From the NCBI RefSeq assembly GCF_009754915.1, contig NZ_WPIK01000004.1, forward strand, positions 265,679 to 329,678: a stretch of 64,000 nucleotides of DNA. Reading direction: 5' to 3'. Source of the stretch: Mucilaginibacter arboris. GTDB lineage: Bacteria > Bacteroidota > Bacteroidia > Sphingobacteriales > Sphingobacteriaceae. Below, piece by piece: positions 41,751-51,405 of this stretch. The notes under the pieces are model-generated. The model did not search any database. It worked only from the letters and a program-made list of their open reading frames with translations, and was not told where the DNA came from. The translations under genes were made by a program, and so were the position numbers. Position 1 is the first letter of the stretch. Every line of letters starts with the position of its first letter.

Positions 41751-44700
41751 ATGATTAAATCAATATACGTCTCTTTTGCTCTCCTATTTTTCTCTGTTTT
41801 TACTTCCAGCGCACAACAAACTGCTTATTTCAATCTCAATAAAAATTATAATGCAGCAATGGAACTACTGGACAAAGGCAAATATGTAGCCGCAGCAGAA
41901 CAGTTTCGGCTGGTAGAAAAGCCGCGAAATAAAACCAGTAACCAACCGCTTTTTGAATCGGAAACTTCTCTCCTAAAAGAAAACGCCTACTATTACGAAG
42001 CTGTTTGCGCTTTAAATTTAGGAAATGATGATGCAGAAAGCATGTTTCGCCGCTTTATTAAAGAACATCCGGAAAACCCACTGGCAAAAGTAGCTTACTT
42101 TCAGATCGGTAAATCTTACTTTAAACAAGAAAAATACCAGGATGCGTTAAAATGGTTTGATATGGTAAAGGCCGGCGAACTAACCGGACGCGAGAACGCC
42201 GAATATAAATTTGATAAAGGCTACGCTTATTTTGAGCTGAAGGATTATAAAAATGCACAATTGATTTTTAGCGAGATTAAAGATGCTAAAACGCCTTACT
42301 CAGAAGATGCTACTTATTATTTTGCCTATATCGCTTACTTAAACAAGGATTATCACCTGGCATTGCTCAACTTTGAAAAGCTGAAGAACTCGAAGAAATA
42401 CGAAGCCAGTTATCCGTATTATATCACCGCTGTTTATTATCTGGATAAACGATACGATGATGTAATTGCTTATGCCGTTCCAATCATTAACAATACCAAA
42501 CAGGTTAACGAAACAGAAATGTTGCGCATTATTGCCGCTTCGTATTTTGCCAAAGTTGATTATCCGGATGCCCTTAAATATTATGAGCGTTTCCAGGACC
42601 GGGACCAGAACAAAACCCAGAACAACCAGGACAGTTACCAGATGGGGTATGCTTACTATAAAACCGGAAATAATCCGAGGGCGATCCACGAACTGGAAAA
42701 ACTAATTGATAAAAGTGATTCTTACAGCCAAAGCGGCAATTATACATTAGGTAATGTTTTCCTGAAGGTAAACAACAAGCAAAGTGCACGTAATGCCTAT
42801 CAGGTAGCCTCCAGGCTTGATTTTGACAGACAATTGCAGGAAGATGCTTTATACGAGTATGCGAAGCTGTCCTACGAGTTACAGTTTAACAACCAAGCGC
42901 TGGAAGCCATCCGCTTATATATCAAAAACTATCCGCGCTCCACTAAAATTAATGATGCAAAAGTATTGTTAGGTGAGATTTTGCTTTCCACCAGCAACTA
43001 TAAAGAAGCGGTTGATATTCTGGAATCAATACCTAACAGAAATGGGCCGGCAAAAGAAGCATATCAAAAAGTGACTTATTACCGCGGCCTGCAGTTTTAC
43101 AACGAACGTGCTTTTGAAAATGCAATTGGTATCTTTTTAAGATCGCTGAAAGATCCGGTGGATGACAAAATAGAAGCCTTAACAACCTACTGGATGGCCG
43201 AATCGATGTACGAAGTACGCAAGTACGATGAGTCTGTTGATAACTTTGATAAGTTTATGGACATGCCAGCCGCCAAACAAACTAACGTTTACAATTACGC
43301 AAATTATGCTTTAGGTTATGCTTCTTTTGGTGATGAAAAATACCAGAAAGCAGCAAATAATTTCGAGCGTTTTATCCAAGGGCCGGAACGTGACAAGAAT
43401 ACCGTAAACGATGCCATATTGCGTTTAGGTGATTGTTATTTTGTGTTGAAGAATTACAGCAGGGCAAACGAATACTACAACCGCATTTTGTCTCAACATG
43501 CTAAAGGCGAAGATTATGCCTTGTTTCAGCGTGGCATGATTCAGGGTTTACAGGGACAATTGGATACCAAGATCACAACTTTGCAAGGCCTGCTTAATCA
43601 GTTTCCAACTTCTGATTATGCCGATGATGCCAGTTTTGAAATGGCTTATACTTACTTTCTGAAAAACAACGGCGATCAGGCACGCAACGATTTAACGGCC
43701 ATGATCCAGAAGTATCCGCAAAGCAGTTACGTGCCGCGTGCTTTGGTTACGATTGGTTTGATTGATTACAATGCCAACCAGGACGAACCTGCCCTCGAAG
43801 CATTTAAAAGAGTGGTAAAAGATTACCCTTCTACCGGAGAAGCCAAGCAATCCCTTAAACAAATAGAAAAAATTTATACCGATAAAGGTGATGCCAAAAC
43901 CTTTATTGATTATGCTGCTACTACGCCAATTGGTAATTACAGTTCTGCCCAGCAGGACAATATTATGTTTACGGCTGCTAATAATTTGTACTTACGCGGT
44001 GACTTTGCCGGAACGGTAAATGCGGTAAATGCTTATTTTGATAAATTCCCAAAACCAATTAATGATAAGCAGGCACATTTTATCCGTGCAGAAAGTTATG
44101 TTAAACTGAACCATCCGGAAGAAGCAGTATCAGATTACAACTATATTTTAAACGACTGGACAAGTGTTTACACAGAAAAATCATTGATCAGTATGTCTAA
44201 CATGTATCTGAAGCAAAAGAAGTATAACGAAGCCGTTGTCTTTTTAAAACACCTCGAAACCAATTCCGAGTATAAAGCTGATTATACTTTTGCCATCAAT
44301 AACCTGTTGCTCTCTTACTCCGAAATGCAGATGCCGGATGATGTATTGAAATATGCAGCTTTGGTCCGTACCAACGAAAAATCGTCCGAAGAAGATAAAT
44401 ACCGCACGGGTTTGTACGCCGGAAAAGCATATCTGCAAAAAGGCGACACCACCAATGCCAGCAAAGAATTTAATTATGTGGTAAGCAATACCAAAACTAT
44501 TGCTGCTGCCGAAGCAAAATACAACATAGCCAACCTGGAATATTTGCGCGGCAACCATAAAGCATCCCAAAAAACATGTTTTGAGCTGATTAACAAGCTG
44601 GGCGATTATGATTACTGGGTTGCTAAAACCTTCATTTTGTTAGCCGATAATTATGTGGCTTTGAAAGATATTTTCCAGGCAAAAAGCACTTTACAAAGCA

Positions 44701-44801
44701 TCATCGGGAATTACAAAGGAAATGATGAAATTTTGCCGACGGCCAAAGCAAAACTGGCGCAACTGAATAACCAAAACACAAATACTAAGAAAGAGAACTA
44801 A
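41751..44801 (+). CDS. Secreted tetratricopeptide-repeat protein (1016 residues)
   Basis: A signal peptide (MIKSIYVSFALLFFSVFTSSAQQ) is followed by at least a dozen TPR-like helical pairs spread along the protein (for example DALKWFDMVKAGELTGRENA and ALEAFKRVVKDYPSTGEAKQ), with no catalytic motif. TPR arrays of this size in Bacteroidota are periplasmic scaffolds near outer-membrane systems. It ends 3 bp before a receptor-like gene and heads an operon that continues to TonB, so it probably serves envelope transport. A GCAAAAGAAGCAT near-motif lies inside at 43051. Confidence 0.85.
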   Translation: MIKSIYVSFALLFFSVFTSSAQQTAYFNLNKNYNAAMELLDKGKYVAAAEQFRLVEKPRNKTSNQPLFESETSLLKENAYYYEAVCALNLGNDDAESMFRRFIKEHPENPLAKVAYFQIGKSYFKQEKYQDALKWFDMVKAGELTGRENAEYKFDKGYAYFELKDYKNAQLIFSEIKDAKTPYSEDATYYFAYIAYLNKDYHLALLNFEKLKNSKKYEASYPYYITAVYYLDKRYDDVIAYAVPIINNTKQVNETEMLRIIAASYFAKVDYPDALKYYERFQDRDQNKTQNNQDSYQMGYAYYKTGNNPRAIHELEKLIDKSDSYSQSGNYTLGNVFLKVNNKQSARNAYQVASRLDFDRQLQEDALYEYAKLSYELQFNNQALEAIRLYIKNYPRSTKINDAKVLLGEILLSTSNYKEAVDILESIPNRNGPAKEAYQKVTYYRGLQFYNERAFENAIGIFLRSLKDPVDDKIEALTTYWMAESMYEVRKYDESVDNFDKFMDMPAAKQTNVYNYANYALGYASFGDEKYQKAANNFERFIQGPERDKNTVNDAILRLGDCYFVLKNYSRANEYYNRILSQHAKGEDYALFQRGMIQGLQGQLDTKITTLQGLLNQFPTSDYADDASFEMAYTYFLKNNGDQARNDLTAMIQKYPQSSYVPRALVTIGLIDYNANQDEPALEAFKRVVKDYPSTGEAKQSLKQIEKIYTDKGDAKTFIDYAATTPIGNYSSAQQDNIMFTAANNLYLRGDFAGTVNAVNAYFDKFPKPINDKQAHFIRAESYVKLNHPEEAVSDYNYILNDWTSVYTEKSLISMSNMYLKQKKYNEAVVFLKHLETNSEYKADYTFAINNLLLSYSEMQMPDDVLKYAALVRTNEKSSEEDKYRTGLYAGKAYLQKGDTTNASKEFNYVVSNTKTIAAAEAKYNIANLEYLRGNHKASQKTCFELINKLGDYDYWVAKTFILLADNYVALKDIFQAKSTLQSIIGNYKGNDEILPTAKAKLAQLNNQNTNTKKEN

Positions 44802-44804
44802 GCA

Positions 44805-46631
44805 ATGAAGTTAAAATATATCCTCACCGTTTTGTTGTTTGGCCTGATGCTTCATTCGGTTCCTGCATTTTCGCAACAAAAACCGGCACAGAAAAAAACA
44901 GTTTCTGCTAAAGCAAAAAAAACGGTAGCCCCAAAAAATACAGTTCCTGTTAAAACTACAAACGCTACAAAAAAAAGTACGGTAAAAACAGCATCGTCAG
45001 ATACGACTAAAAAAGCAGGAAATGCGGCGGTTAAAAAACCGGAACAACAGCAAGGCTTGAACGAAGAAATTATTGTAAACGGCACTTATAAACCTGTTTT
45101 AGCGGATGCCGTAAAAATCCGCAGAAATCCAAACCTGGACGACAGGCAGGATTTTAAACCTGCTTTTACTTATACGAATTTATTGGATAAACGCCTGGAC
45201 AACAACACTGGCATTCGTCCGCTGGATCCTATCCAGCTTCCAAAAACTGCTGACGATACCTTATATAACAATTACGCTAAAGCTGGCGTTGGCAATTTAA
45301 AAACTACTTTCGGAGAATTGTATATTAACAACGGCCGTGATGATGCTTTACAGGTTGGCGGTTATGCCAAGCATTTTGCCCAGCAGGGAAGTTTACCAAA
45401 ACAGAATACCAGCAGGCAGGATATTGGTATTTTTGGAAAAAGCGTTGGTGATAACAACAGCGTAAGCGGCCGCATCGATTACAATCGTCGCAACAACTAT
45501 TTTTATGGTTTTGACCAGGATAATCCTCCGGCAAAATTAACGCCGGGAAAACAACATTTTAATACGATAGCAGGCGAAGCAGAAATTGCCAAAAACTTTA
45601 AAGATGTAGAGAACGACTTCGTTTATGCAGTAAAAGTTAGCGGTTATGTTTTTAACAATGCTTACAAAGCTAAAGAAAACAACATTTTAGTTAATGTATC
45701 CATCAATCAAACCATAAAACAATTTTATGCCGGCTTAAATGCTTCGCTGGATGCCGGAAGCATCAAAGACAGTGCGTACAGCATTACCAATAACATTCTT
45801 CGGGCAAACCCTTATTTAAAATTACAGGGCGATAATTACAAAATTGACCTAGGTGTAAACCTGGTTTCTGTGTTTGGTTTTAATACCAGCTTCCGTATTT
45901 TTCCGGCAGCAAAAATTGAATTCCAGGTAATTCCTAAATACGTTCGGATTTTTGGTGAGTTACAGGGCGATGTAAACAAAACCTTGCTGCGTAACTTAAC
46001 AGAAGAAAACCCTTTTCTGGATCAGAATATTGATATTAAAAACTCGATCAACCGTTACACCATCAGTGCAGGTTTAAAAGGAACTTTAGCGCCTGGCTTA
46101 GGCTTTAAAGCTGCTTTTATCCGTCAAAATATAAACAGCATGCCTTTGTTTGTTAACAACTTTAACTTTAGCAAGGGCCAGAATAAATTTATAGTGATAT
46201 ATGATGGTGGAAAATCAACTGTAACAGGATTTAACGGTGACCTGGATTTTAAAGCATCGGAAACACTGGATATTTTTGGAAAGCTGGAATATCGAAAATA
46301 TGCAATGGCAACACAAGCCGAAGCATGGAACCTGCCTACTGCAAAATTAACTGCCGGAACGAATATCCATCTTAATAAAAAAATTACCATCAATGGCTCG
46401 TTATTGATCCGGGGCGAAACGAAAGACAGGATACCTACTTCTGCAACAGCTTTTCAAGTAGTTACCTTACCTTCTTTTGCTGATTTGAACGGCGGTGTGG
46501 ATTACAAAATAACAAAACGTATTTCCTTGTTTGCACAAGCTAATAACCTGCTGAACAACAAATACCAGACTTATCTTTACTATCCGGCCTACGGTTTTAA
46601 TATTTTTGGCGGTGCAAGCATCGGTTTTTGA
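44805..46631 (+). CDS. TonB-dependent-receptor-like outer-membrane barrel
   Basis: The 608-residue protein has a signal peptide (to about residue 24) and a low-complexity K/T/A-rich linker (25-85). An N-terminal segment with EEIIVNGTYKPVLADAVKIR follows, and then a barrel with aromatic-ended strands up to the final FGGASIGF. It lacks an obvious full plug domain, so it is shorter than a normal TonB receptor. It is co-transcribed with the TPR protein and upstream of HU/SPOR, ExbB, ExbD and TonB. It may be a specialised outer-membrane component of that system; the ligand is unknown. Confidence 0.75.
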   Translation: MKLKYILTVLLFGLMLHSVPAFSQQKPAQKKTVSAKAKKTVAPKNTVPVKTTNATKKSTVKTASSDTTKKAGNAAVKKPEQQQGLNEEIIVNGTYKPVLADAVKIRRNPNLDDRQDFKPAFTYTNLLDKRLDNNTGIRPLDPIQLPKTADDTLYNNYAKAGVGNLKTTFGELYINNGRDDALQVGGYAKHFAQQGSLPKQNTSRQDIGIFGKSVGDNNSVSGRIDYNRRNNYFYGFDQDNPPAKLTPGKQHFNTIAGEAEIAKNFKDVENDFVYAVKVSGYVFNNAYKAKENNILVNVSINQTIKQFYAGLNASLDAGSIKDSAYSITNNILRANPYLKLQGDNYKIDLGVNLVSVFGFNTSFRIFPAAKIEFQVIPKYVRIFGELQGDVNKTLLRNLTEENPFLDQNIDIKNSINRYTISAGLKGTLAPGLGFKAAFIRQNINSMPLFVNNFNFSKGQNKFIVIYDGGKSTVTGFNGDLDFKASETLDIFGKLEYRKYAMATQAEAWNLPTAKLTAGTNIHLNKKITINGSLLIRGETKDRIPTSATAFQVVTLPSFADLNGGVDYKITKRISLFAQANNLLNNKYQTYLYYPAYGFNIFGGASIGF

Positions 46632-46671
46632 TCTATTTTGATGTTTTTGAATTTACCCTTATTTTTAACCG

Positions 46672-47787
46672 ATGGATGTAGCCGCATATATTAAAGAACT
46701 GCTTTACCAGGAGCACTTTGTTTATGTGCCTGGTTTGGGTACTTTTTTAACGCGTAAAACCGCCAGCGTTTACAACCAGGGGCAGCAGCTTTTTTATCCG
46801 CCTAAAAACTGGATCGATTTTGTGGAGGAAGAAAAAAAGGATGATGCATTAGAAAACTACATGAGTGGGCAAAAAAATATTTCGGCAACAGCAGCAAGGT
46901 ATTTTATAGATAAATTTGTTGATCAGCTTAAAGCTGATGCACTTAACAGAAATTTGCCGGTAAAAGAAGTATTGTTTCCTGAAACGGGCGAAGCTGTTTC
47001 AGCAAGCCTAAAAGAGCATACTGTTTTTAACCGGGAAAACTTTGGGTTGCCACCGGTAAACCTTCCTCCGGTAATTAAAGAAGAACCAATATTTACAGAA
47101 AAAGAGGCAGTAACGAAGCAGGATTATGTAGAAAACTTTTACCGTGAATTTTCAAAAAATTTGCCGGAAGAAGAGGAAAGCAATCCCCAAAAAAGCATCG
47201 GTTTCTGGTCTGCAGTGTTTTTACTGCTTACAGCTTGTATTTTAGGTTGCTACGCTTTGTATTTATATTATCCGGATATTTACAGCCGCTTAATCAACCA
47301 TAACCAGCCGAAAGAGATAACGGTGGTACAAAAACCTGTTCTGGATACTATTCAACAAAAACAAACGATAAAAGAAGATAGCAGCCTTACAAAAAATACA
47401 ACAGATACATCAGCCAACGTAACAAAAACAGTTACGGCTAAACCATCTGTAACAAAAAAAACGGTTGCAGTTATAAAACCAGCCGTAAAACCGCTGATAA
47501 AAGATACGGTTTCCGTTGCTGAAGCAGCAGACCCGGATTTAGTAGAAAAATCTCCTTACGAAATAATCGGTGCTACTTTTAAAACGTTAAAAGGAGCAAA
47601 AACTTTTTTAAGTCAGCTAAAAGCGAAAGGCATGCACCATGCCAAAATATTAAAGACATCAGGCAAGCTAAAGCTGATTACATTTGGTTCGTTCAAAGAC
47701 AAAGAACCCGCACAAGCTGCATTAGAAAAATTGCGGGCAAGAGACCCTCATTCAGACGCTCATATACAACATTACACTATAAAATAA
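46672..47787 (+). CDS. HU-like (CCDC81 type) and SPOR domain membrane protein
   Basis: The 371-residue protein has an N-terminal pair of HU-fold segments like the Bacteroidota CCDC81 HU domains (DVAAYIKELLYQEHFVYVPG, then ENYMSGQKNISATAARYFID). One membrane helix lies near residue 185-203 (VFLLLTACILGCYALYLYY). A T/K-rich linker follows, and a C-terminal SPOR domain at about 300-370 (YEIIGATFKTLKGAKTFLSQ). SPOR domains bind denuded peptidoglycan, so this protein probably links cytoplasm and cell wall near division sites. The ExbB gene begins directly at its stop codon. Confidence 0.82.
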   Translation: MDVAAYIKELLYQEHFVYVPGLGTFLTRKTASVYNQGQQLFYPPKNWIDFVEEEKKDDALENYMSGQKNISATAARYFIDKFVDQLKADALNRNLPVKEVLFPETGEAVSASLKEHTVFNRENFGLPPVNLPPVIKEEPIFTEKEAVTKQDYVENFYREFSKNLPEEEESNPQKSIGFWSAVFLLLTACILGCYALYLYYPDIYSRLINHNQPKEITVVQKPVLDTIQQKQTIKEDSSLTKNTTDTSANVTKTVTAKPSVTKKTVAVIKPAVKPLIKDTVSVAEAADPDLVEKSPYEIIGATFKTLKGAKTFLSQLKAKGMHHAKILKTSGKLKLITFGSFKDKEPAQAALEKLRARDPHSDAHIQHYTIK

Positions 47788-48501
47788 ATGATTTTATTAT
47801 TTCTACAGGCAACTAACGATACAGCGCAAAGAGCTGTCGATACTTTAAACCGGGCAGTACAAGCCGGTGCTGCACAACCGCATGAACTTCGCTTCGGCGA
47901 TTTATTACTTAAAGGAGGCTGGGTAATGGTCCCGATCGGCATTTTAGCCGTATTAGGTTTGGTTATCTTTTTTGAACGTTTTTTTACGATAAGAAAAGCC
48001 GGATTGAACGAAGTTGCTTTAATGTCGCAGGTAAAAGCAAATGTAAGTTCCGGCAAGCTGGATTCGGCCATTGCCATTTGCCGCAACAGCAACTCGCCGC
48101 TTGGCCGGATGTTGCAAAAAGGTTTGATGCGGATTGGCCGACCAATTAAAGATATCGAAAGTGCTATTGAAAATACAGGCCGGCTGGAAGTTTCCCGCCT
48201 GGAAAAAAACATTGGAATTTTAGGAATTGTTGCCGGTATTGCGCCCATGTTTGGTTTCCTTGGAACAATTGCCGGTGTAATCAAAATTTTTTATGATATT
48301 TCTCAAACGGATAACATTAGCATGGGTGTAATTTCGGGCGGATTATACGTTAAAATGGTTACTTCCGCAGCAGGTTTATTGGTCGGGATTGTAGCATTTG
48401 TAGGCTACAATATTTTACAAATGATGGTAGATAAAGTAATTTTGAAACTGGAAACCGATTCGGTAGAGTTTATTGATCTGTTAGAAGAACCCAGCAAATG
48501 A
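47788..48501 (+). CDS. exbB: MotA/TolQ/ExbB proton channel family protein
   Basis: The 237-residue protein has three membrane helices: residues about 45-65, 140-165 and 185-210. The family signature GIAPMFGFLGTIAGVIKIF is in the second. ExbB forms a pentameric channel that uses the proton gradient to drive TonB. It abuts the HU/SPOR gene and overlaps exbD by 4 bp (ATGA), so it is translationally coupled. The TolQ role is possible, but the downstream TonB-like gene favours ExbB. Confidence 0.92.
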   Translation: MILLFLQATNDTAQRAVDTLNRAVQAGAAQPHELRFGDLLLKGGWVMVPIGILAVLGLVIFFERFFTIRKAGLNEVALMSQVKANVSSGKLDSAIAICRNSNSPLGRMLQKGLMRIGRPIKDIESAIENTGRLEVSRLEKNIGILGIVAGIAPMFGFLGTIAGVIKIFYDISQTDNISMGVISGGLYVKMVTSAAGLLVGIVAFVGYNILQMMVDKVILKLETDSVEFIDLLEEPSK

Positions 48502-48896
48502 ATTTAAGAAAACGACATCTCCGCGCGCATGCAGAAGTAAATACTTCGGCCATGAACGATATTATGTTCTTTTTGCTGTTGTTTTTCCTGATTGCTTCTA
48601 CCGTAACCAATCCGAATGTGATTAAGCTGATGCTGCCGAAATCATCATCCGGACAAGCAGTTTCTAAAAAAACTATTACGGTTTCCATCACCAAAGACCT
48701 TAAATATTATGTTGATAAAAAAGAAGTTCCTGTAGAAAACCTGGCAGCAACGCTTCAATCTTACACCAAAGTAGCTACAGAATTAACCATTGTTTTGTAT
48801 GTAGATAAAACCGTAGCCATACAGGATGTAGTGCAGGTGATGGACACGGCCCAAAAACTGAATATTAAATTAGTGCTGGCAACAGAACCGAAGTAA
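48498..48896 (+). CDS. exbD: ExbD/TolR family protein
   Basis: The 132-residue protein has a short cytoplasmic start, one membrane helix (residues 19-40, NDIMFFLLLFFLIAS) carrying the conserved proton-conducting Asp, and a periplasmic domain. It forms the inner rotor of the ExbB channel. It overlaps exbB by 4 bp and is 1 bp upstream of the TonB-like gene. Confidence 0.93.
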   Translation: MNLRKRHLRAHAEVNTSAMNDIMFFLLLFFLIASTVTNPNVIKLMLPKSSSGQAVSKKTITVSITKDLKYYVDKKEVPVENLAATLQSYTKVATELTIVLYVDKTVAIQDVVQVMDTAQKLNIKLVLATEPK

Positions 48897-48897
48897 A

Positions 48898-49713
48898 ATG
48901 ATACAGCAGCAGGAAGAAAATAATTATCCGAAAGCATTTTTGCTGACTGGGATTGTTTTGGGATTATTTTTGCTCCTCGCCTACTTCATCGTGTTTTCCA
49001 TGCCACCAAAACAAGAGGAAGGTACAGGTGGCATTCTGGTGAATTATGGTACAACGGATGAAGGAATGGGAAAGGATTACATGAGTATGGAAGAGCCTTC
49101 TGTTGCCGAAAAGGCCAATAAAAGTAAACCGGACAAAGTAAAACCGGAAGCCAAACCAACCGAAAAAGTAAGTGCAGACAACAGCAATAAAAAGGTAGTT
49201 ACCCAAACTACAGAAGATGCGCCGGAAGTGGCCCCGAACAGTAAAAAGCCAAGCAACACAGTTGCCACAAAAACAGATGTAAAAGAAGCAAAGCCACAGA
49301 TCAACCAGAATGCTTTATATAAAGGCAAGAAAAATGATGGCACAGGCGAAGGTGATGGAACGGGCAACAAACCCGGAAACCAGGGAAAGCCAACCGGAAC
49401 AACCTTAACCAATAATTACAATGGAACAGGTTCTGGTAATGGCGGAAGTTTAAACATGACCCAGCGGAGTTTTTTAACTAAACCTCACGTTTCTGATGAT
49501 AACCACCGTGCCGGTAAAATTGTGGTTGACATCAGGGTTGATAAAAGCGGCAATGTGGTTTATGCACGTGCTGGTGCCCGCGGAACAACCATTAGCGATA
49601 GCGATTTGCTGGAGAAATGCGAAAACGCTGTATTGGGCGTAAAACTAAACGCGTCCGAAAATGCACCGGATACACAAGTTGGAACGGTAGTTTTTGTATT
49701 TAAAGTTCAGTAG
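48898..49713 (+). CDS. tonB: TonB-like energy transducer
   Basis: The 271-residue protein has one N-terminal membrane helix (residues 12-34) and a long K/P/T/N-rich periplasmic spacer with GTGEGDGTGNKPG repeats. A C-terminal domain follows (residues about 200-271, GKIVVDIRVDKSGNVVYARA) with the TonB-type beta-alpha-beta layout. It transmits ExbB-ExbD energy to outer-membrane receptors. It ends an operon TPR, receptor-like, HU/SPOR, exbB, exbD. TonB and TolA are not fully distinguishable by eye. Confidence 0.85.
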   Translation: MIQQQEENNYPKAFLLTGIVLGLFLLLAYFIVFSMPPKQEEGTGGILVNYGTTDEGMGKDYMSMEEPSVAEKANKSKPDKVKPEAKPTEKVSADNSNKKVVTQTTEDAPEVAPNSKKPSNTVATKTDVKEAKPQINQNALYKGKKNDGTGEGDGTGNKPGNQGKPTGTTLTNNYNGTGSGNGGSLNMTQRSFLTKPHVSDDNHRAGKIVVDIRVDKSGNVVYARAGARGTTISDSDLLEKCENAVLGVKLNASENAPDTQVGTVVFVFKVQ

Positions 49714-49762
49714 GAATTTGGCTTTCAGCAATCAGTTTTTAGCTTAAAGTACAATCGACACA

Positions 49763-49788
49763 ATGCTTCTTTTACCAACTAAAAATTA
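49763..49788 (+). repeat. Motif copy between tonB and folC
   Basis: ATGCTTCTTTTACC followed by AACTAAAAATTA, the extended form with two changes. Confidence 0.8.
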
Positions 49789-49842
49789 GCAAGCATGGTT
49801 TTAAGCCATGAACTATTAACCATTTACTAAAAGCTTCGCTTA

Positions 49843-51153
49843 ATGACCTACCAGCAAACGCTTGAATATTTATACCAGCAGTTGCCGATGTTTACACGTG
49901 TTGGCGCTTCTGCTTTTAAAAAAGATTTAACCAATACTTTGTTGCTTTGCGAAAAATTAGGCAACCCGCAGCATCAATTTAAAAGTATTCATGTTGGCGG
50001 CACCAACGGCAAAGGTTCTACTTCGCACATGCTGGCAGCAGTTTTACAAATGGCAGGTTATAAAACCGGTTTGTACACCTCGCCTCATTTAAAAGATTTC
50101 CGGGAACGGATCCGCATCAACGGAGAAATGATTCCGGAACAGGAAGTGATTGATTTTACCGAATCCCAGCAGGAAAACATCGCTGCTATTGAACCTTCTT
50201 TTTTTGAGATGACCGTAGCTATGGCTTTTGATTATTTCGCCCGAAAAAAAGTAGATGTTGCTGTAATTGAAGTTGGTTTAGGCGGAAGGCTGGATTCTAC
50301 AAACGTCATTACGCCTTTGCTTTCCATCATCACCAACATTGGCTGGGACCACATGAACTTATTAGGCAATACTTTACCGGAAATTGCTGCGGAAAAGGCC
50401 GGCATTATTAAACCAAATGTTCCTGTTGTTATTGGTGAGTACCAGCAAGAAGTAGCCGAAGTTTTTACGGAGAAAGCGAAACAGGAAAATGCGCCGTTAA
50501 GGTTTGCTTCGGAAGAATGGGTTACGCAAAAAACTGAAAGCAAAACTTCAACTGATCCTTTTATTGAAGTACAAGCCCAGACAACAGTTGCAGATTCAAC
50601 CTTCAACCTTCAACCTTTAACCTTTAACCTCGACCTTACCGGTTCTTATCAGCTTAAAAATTTAAAAACAGTCCTGTCAGCAATTGATGGATTACGCCGG
50701 CAAGAATTTATAATAACCGATGATGCTGTTTTTACTGCCTTAAAAAAAGTAAAAGAACTAACTGGTTTAATGGGCAGATGGCAGACATTAAGCCATCAGC
50801 CTTTAATTATTTGCGATACCGGCCATAATCCCGAAGGAATTGCAGAAGTGTTAAAAAACATAGCGGCAACACCACATCAGCAATTGCATTTTGTTTTAGG
50901 AATGGTTGCCGATAAAGACATCAGTAAAATTTTAGCTTTATTGCCAAAAGATGCAACTTACTACTTTTGCAAGCCGGACATGCCACGGGGTTTACCGGCA
51001 GAAATATTAAAAGAGCAGGCAAAAAGTTTTCATTTAAGCGGCAACAATTTTAGCAGTGTAAAAGAAGCATTGGCAGCCGCAAAAGTTCAGGCACAAGCAA
51101 ACGACCTTATTTTTGTTGGTGGAAGCACATTTGTAGTAGTAGAAGTATTTTAA
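49843..51153 (+). CDS. folC: Bifunctional folylpolyglutamate/dihydrofolate synthase
   Basis: The 436-residue Mur-ligase-type protein has the P-loop HVGGTNGKGSTSHML near residue 52 and EVGLGGRLDSTN near 143. The C-terminal GHNPEGIAEVL is near residue 326. It adds glutamate to dihydropteroate and folates. Residues about 252-265 contain a stretch encoded by short repeats (CTTCAAC/CTTTAAC units, 50596-50635) that looks like an in-frame insertion. It is monocistronic after the tonB operon. Confidence 0.94.
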   Translation: MTYQQTLEYLYQQLPMFTRVGASAFKKDLTNTLLLCEKLGNPQHQFKSIHVGGTNGKGSTSHMLAAVLQMAGYKTGLYTSPHLKDFRERIRINGEMIPEQEVIDFTESQQENIAAIEPSFFEMTVAMAFDYFARKKVDVAVIEVGLGGRLDSTNVITPLLSIITNIGWDHMNLLGNTLPEIAAEKAGIIKPNVPVVIGEYQQEVAEVFTEKAKQENAPLRFASEEWVTQKTESKTSTDPFIEVQAQTTVADSTFNLQPLTFNLDLTGSYQLKNLKTVLSAIDGLRRQEFIITDDAVFTALKKVKELTGLMGRWQTLSHQPLIICDTGHNPEGIAEVLKNIAATPHQQLHFVLGMVADKDISKILALLPKDATYYFCKPDMPRGLPAEILKEQAKSFHLSGNNFSSVKEALAAAKVQAQANDLIFVGGSTFVVVEVF

Positions 51154-51249
51154 TTAGCCTTGGTTAAAACTTACAGAAATTTAAAATTTTAATAATCAAA
51201 CCTTTAACGCGTACTTTAAATTTTTCTGCAAAGTTTTTCATTTTTTTAT

Positions 51250-51279
51250 TTTGGATTGCTGATAAAAATTCTACTTTTG
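51250..51279 (+). promoter_or_regulatory. Promoter of tRNA-Pro
   Basis: TTTG (51250-51253), 18 nt, then TACTTTTG (51272-51279). The tRNA begins 10 nt later. Confidence 0.75.
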
Positions 51280-51289
51280 CAATCCCAAA

Positions 51290-51363
51290 CGGGATGTAGC
51301 GTAGCCCGGTATCGCGCCACATTTGGGATGTGGAGGCCGCAGGTTCGAATCCTGCCATCCCGA
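51290..51363 (+). tRNA. tRNA-Pro (anticodon TGG)
   Basis: The acceptor CGGGATG (51290-51296) pairs with CATCCCG (51356-51362). The anticodon arm is CCACA-TTTGGGA-TGTGG with anticodon TGG. The T-arm is GCAGGTTCGAATCCTGC. The CCA tail is not encoded. Confidence 0.96.
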
Positions 51364-51370
51364 CTGCTAC

Positions 51371-51405
51371 AAAAGCCTAACTAAATAAAATAGTTAGGCT
51401 TTTTT
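51371..51405 (+). terminator. Rho-independent terminator of tRNA-Pro
   Basis: AAAAGCCTAACTA (51371-51383), loop AATAAAA, TAGTTAGGCTTTT (51391-51403), then T residues. Confidence 0.9.
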
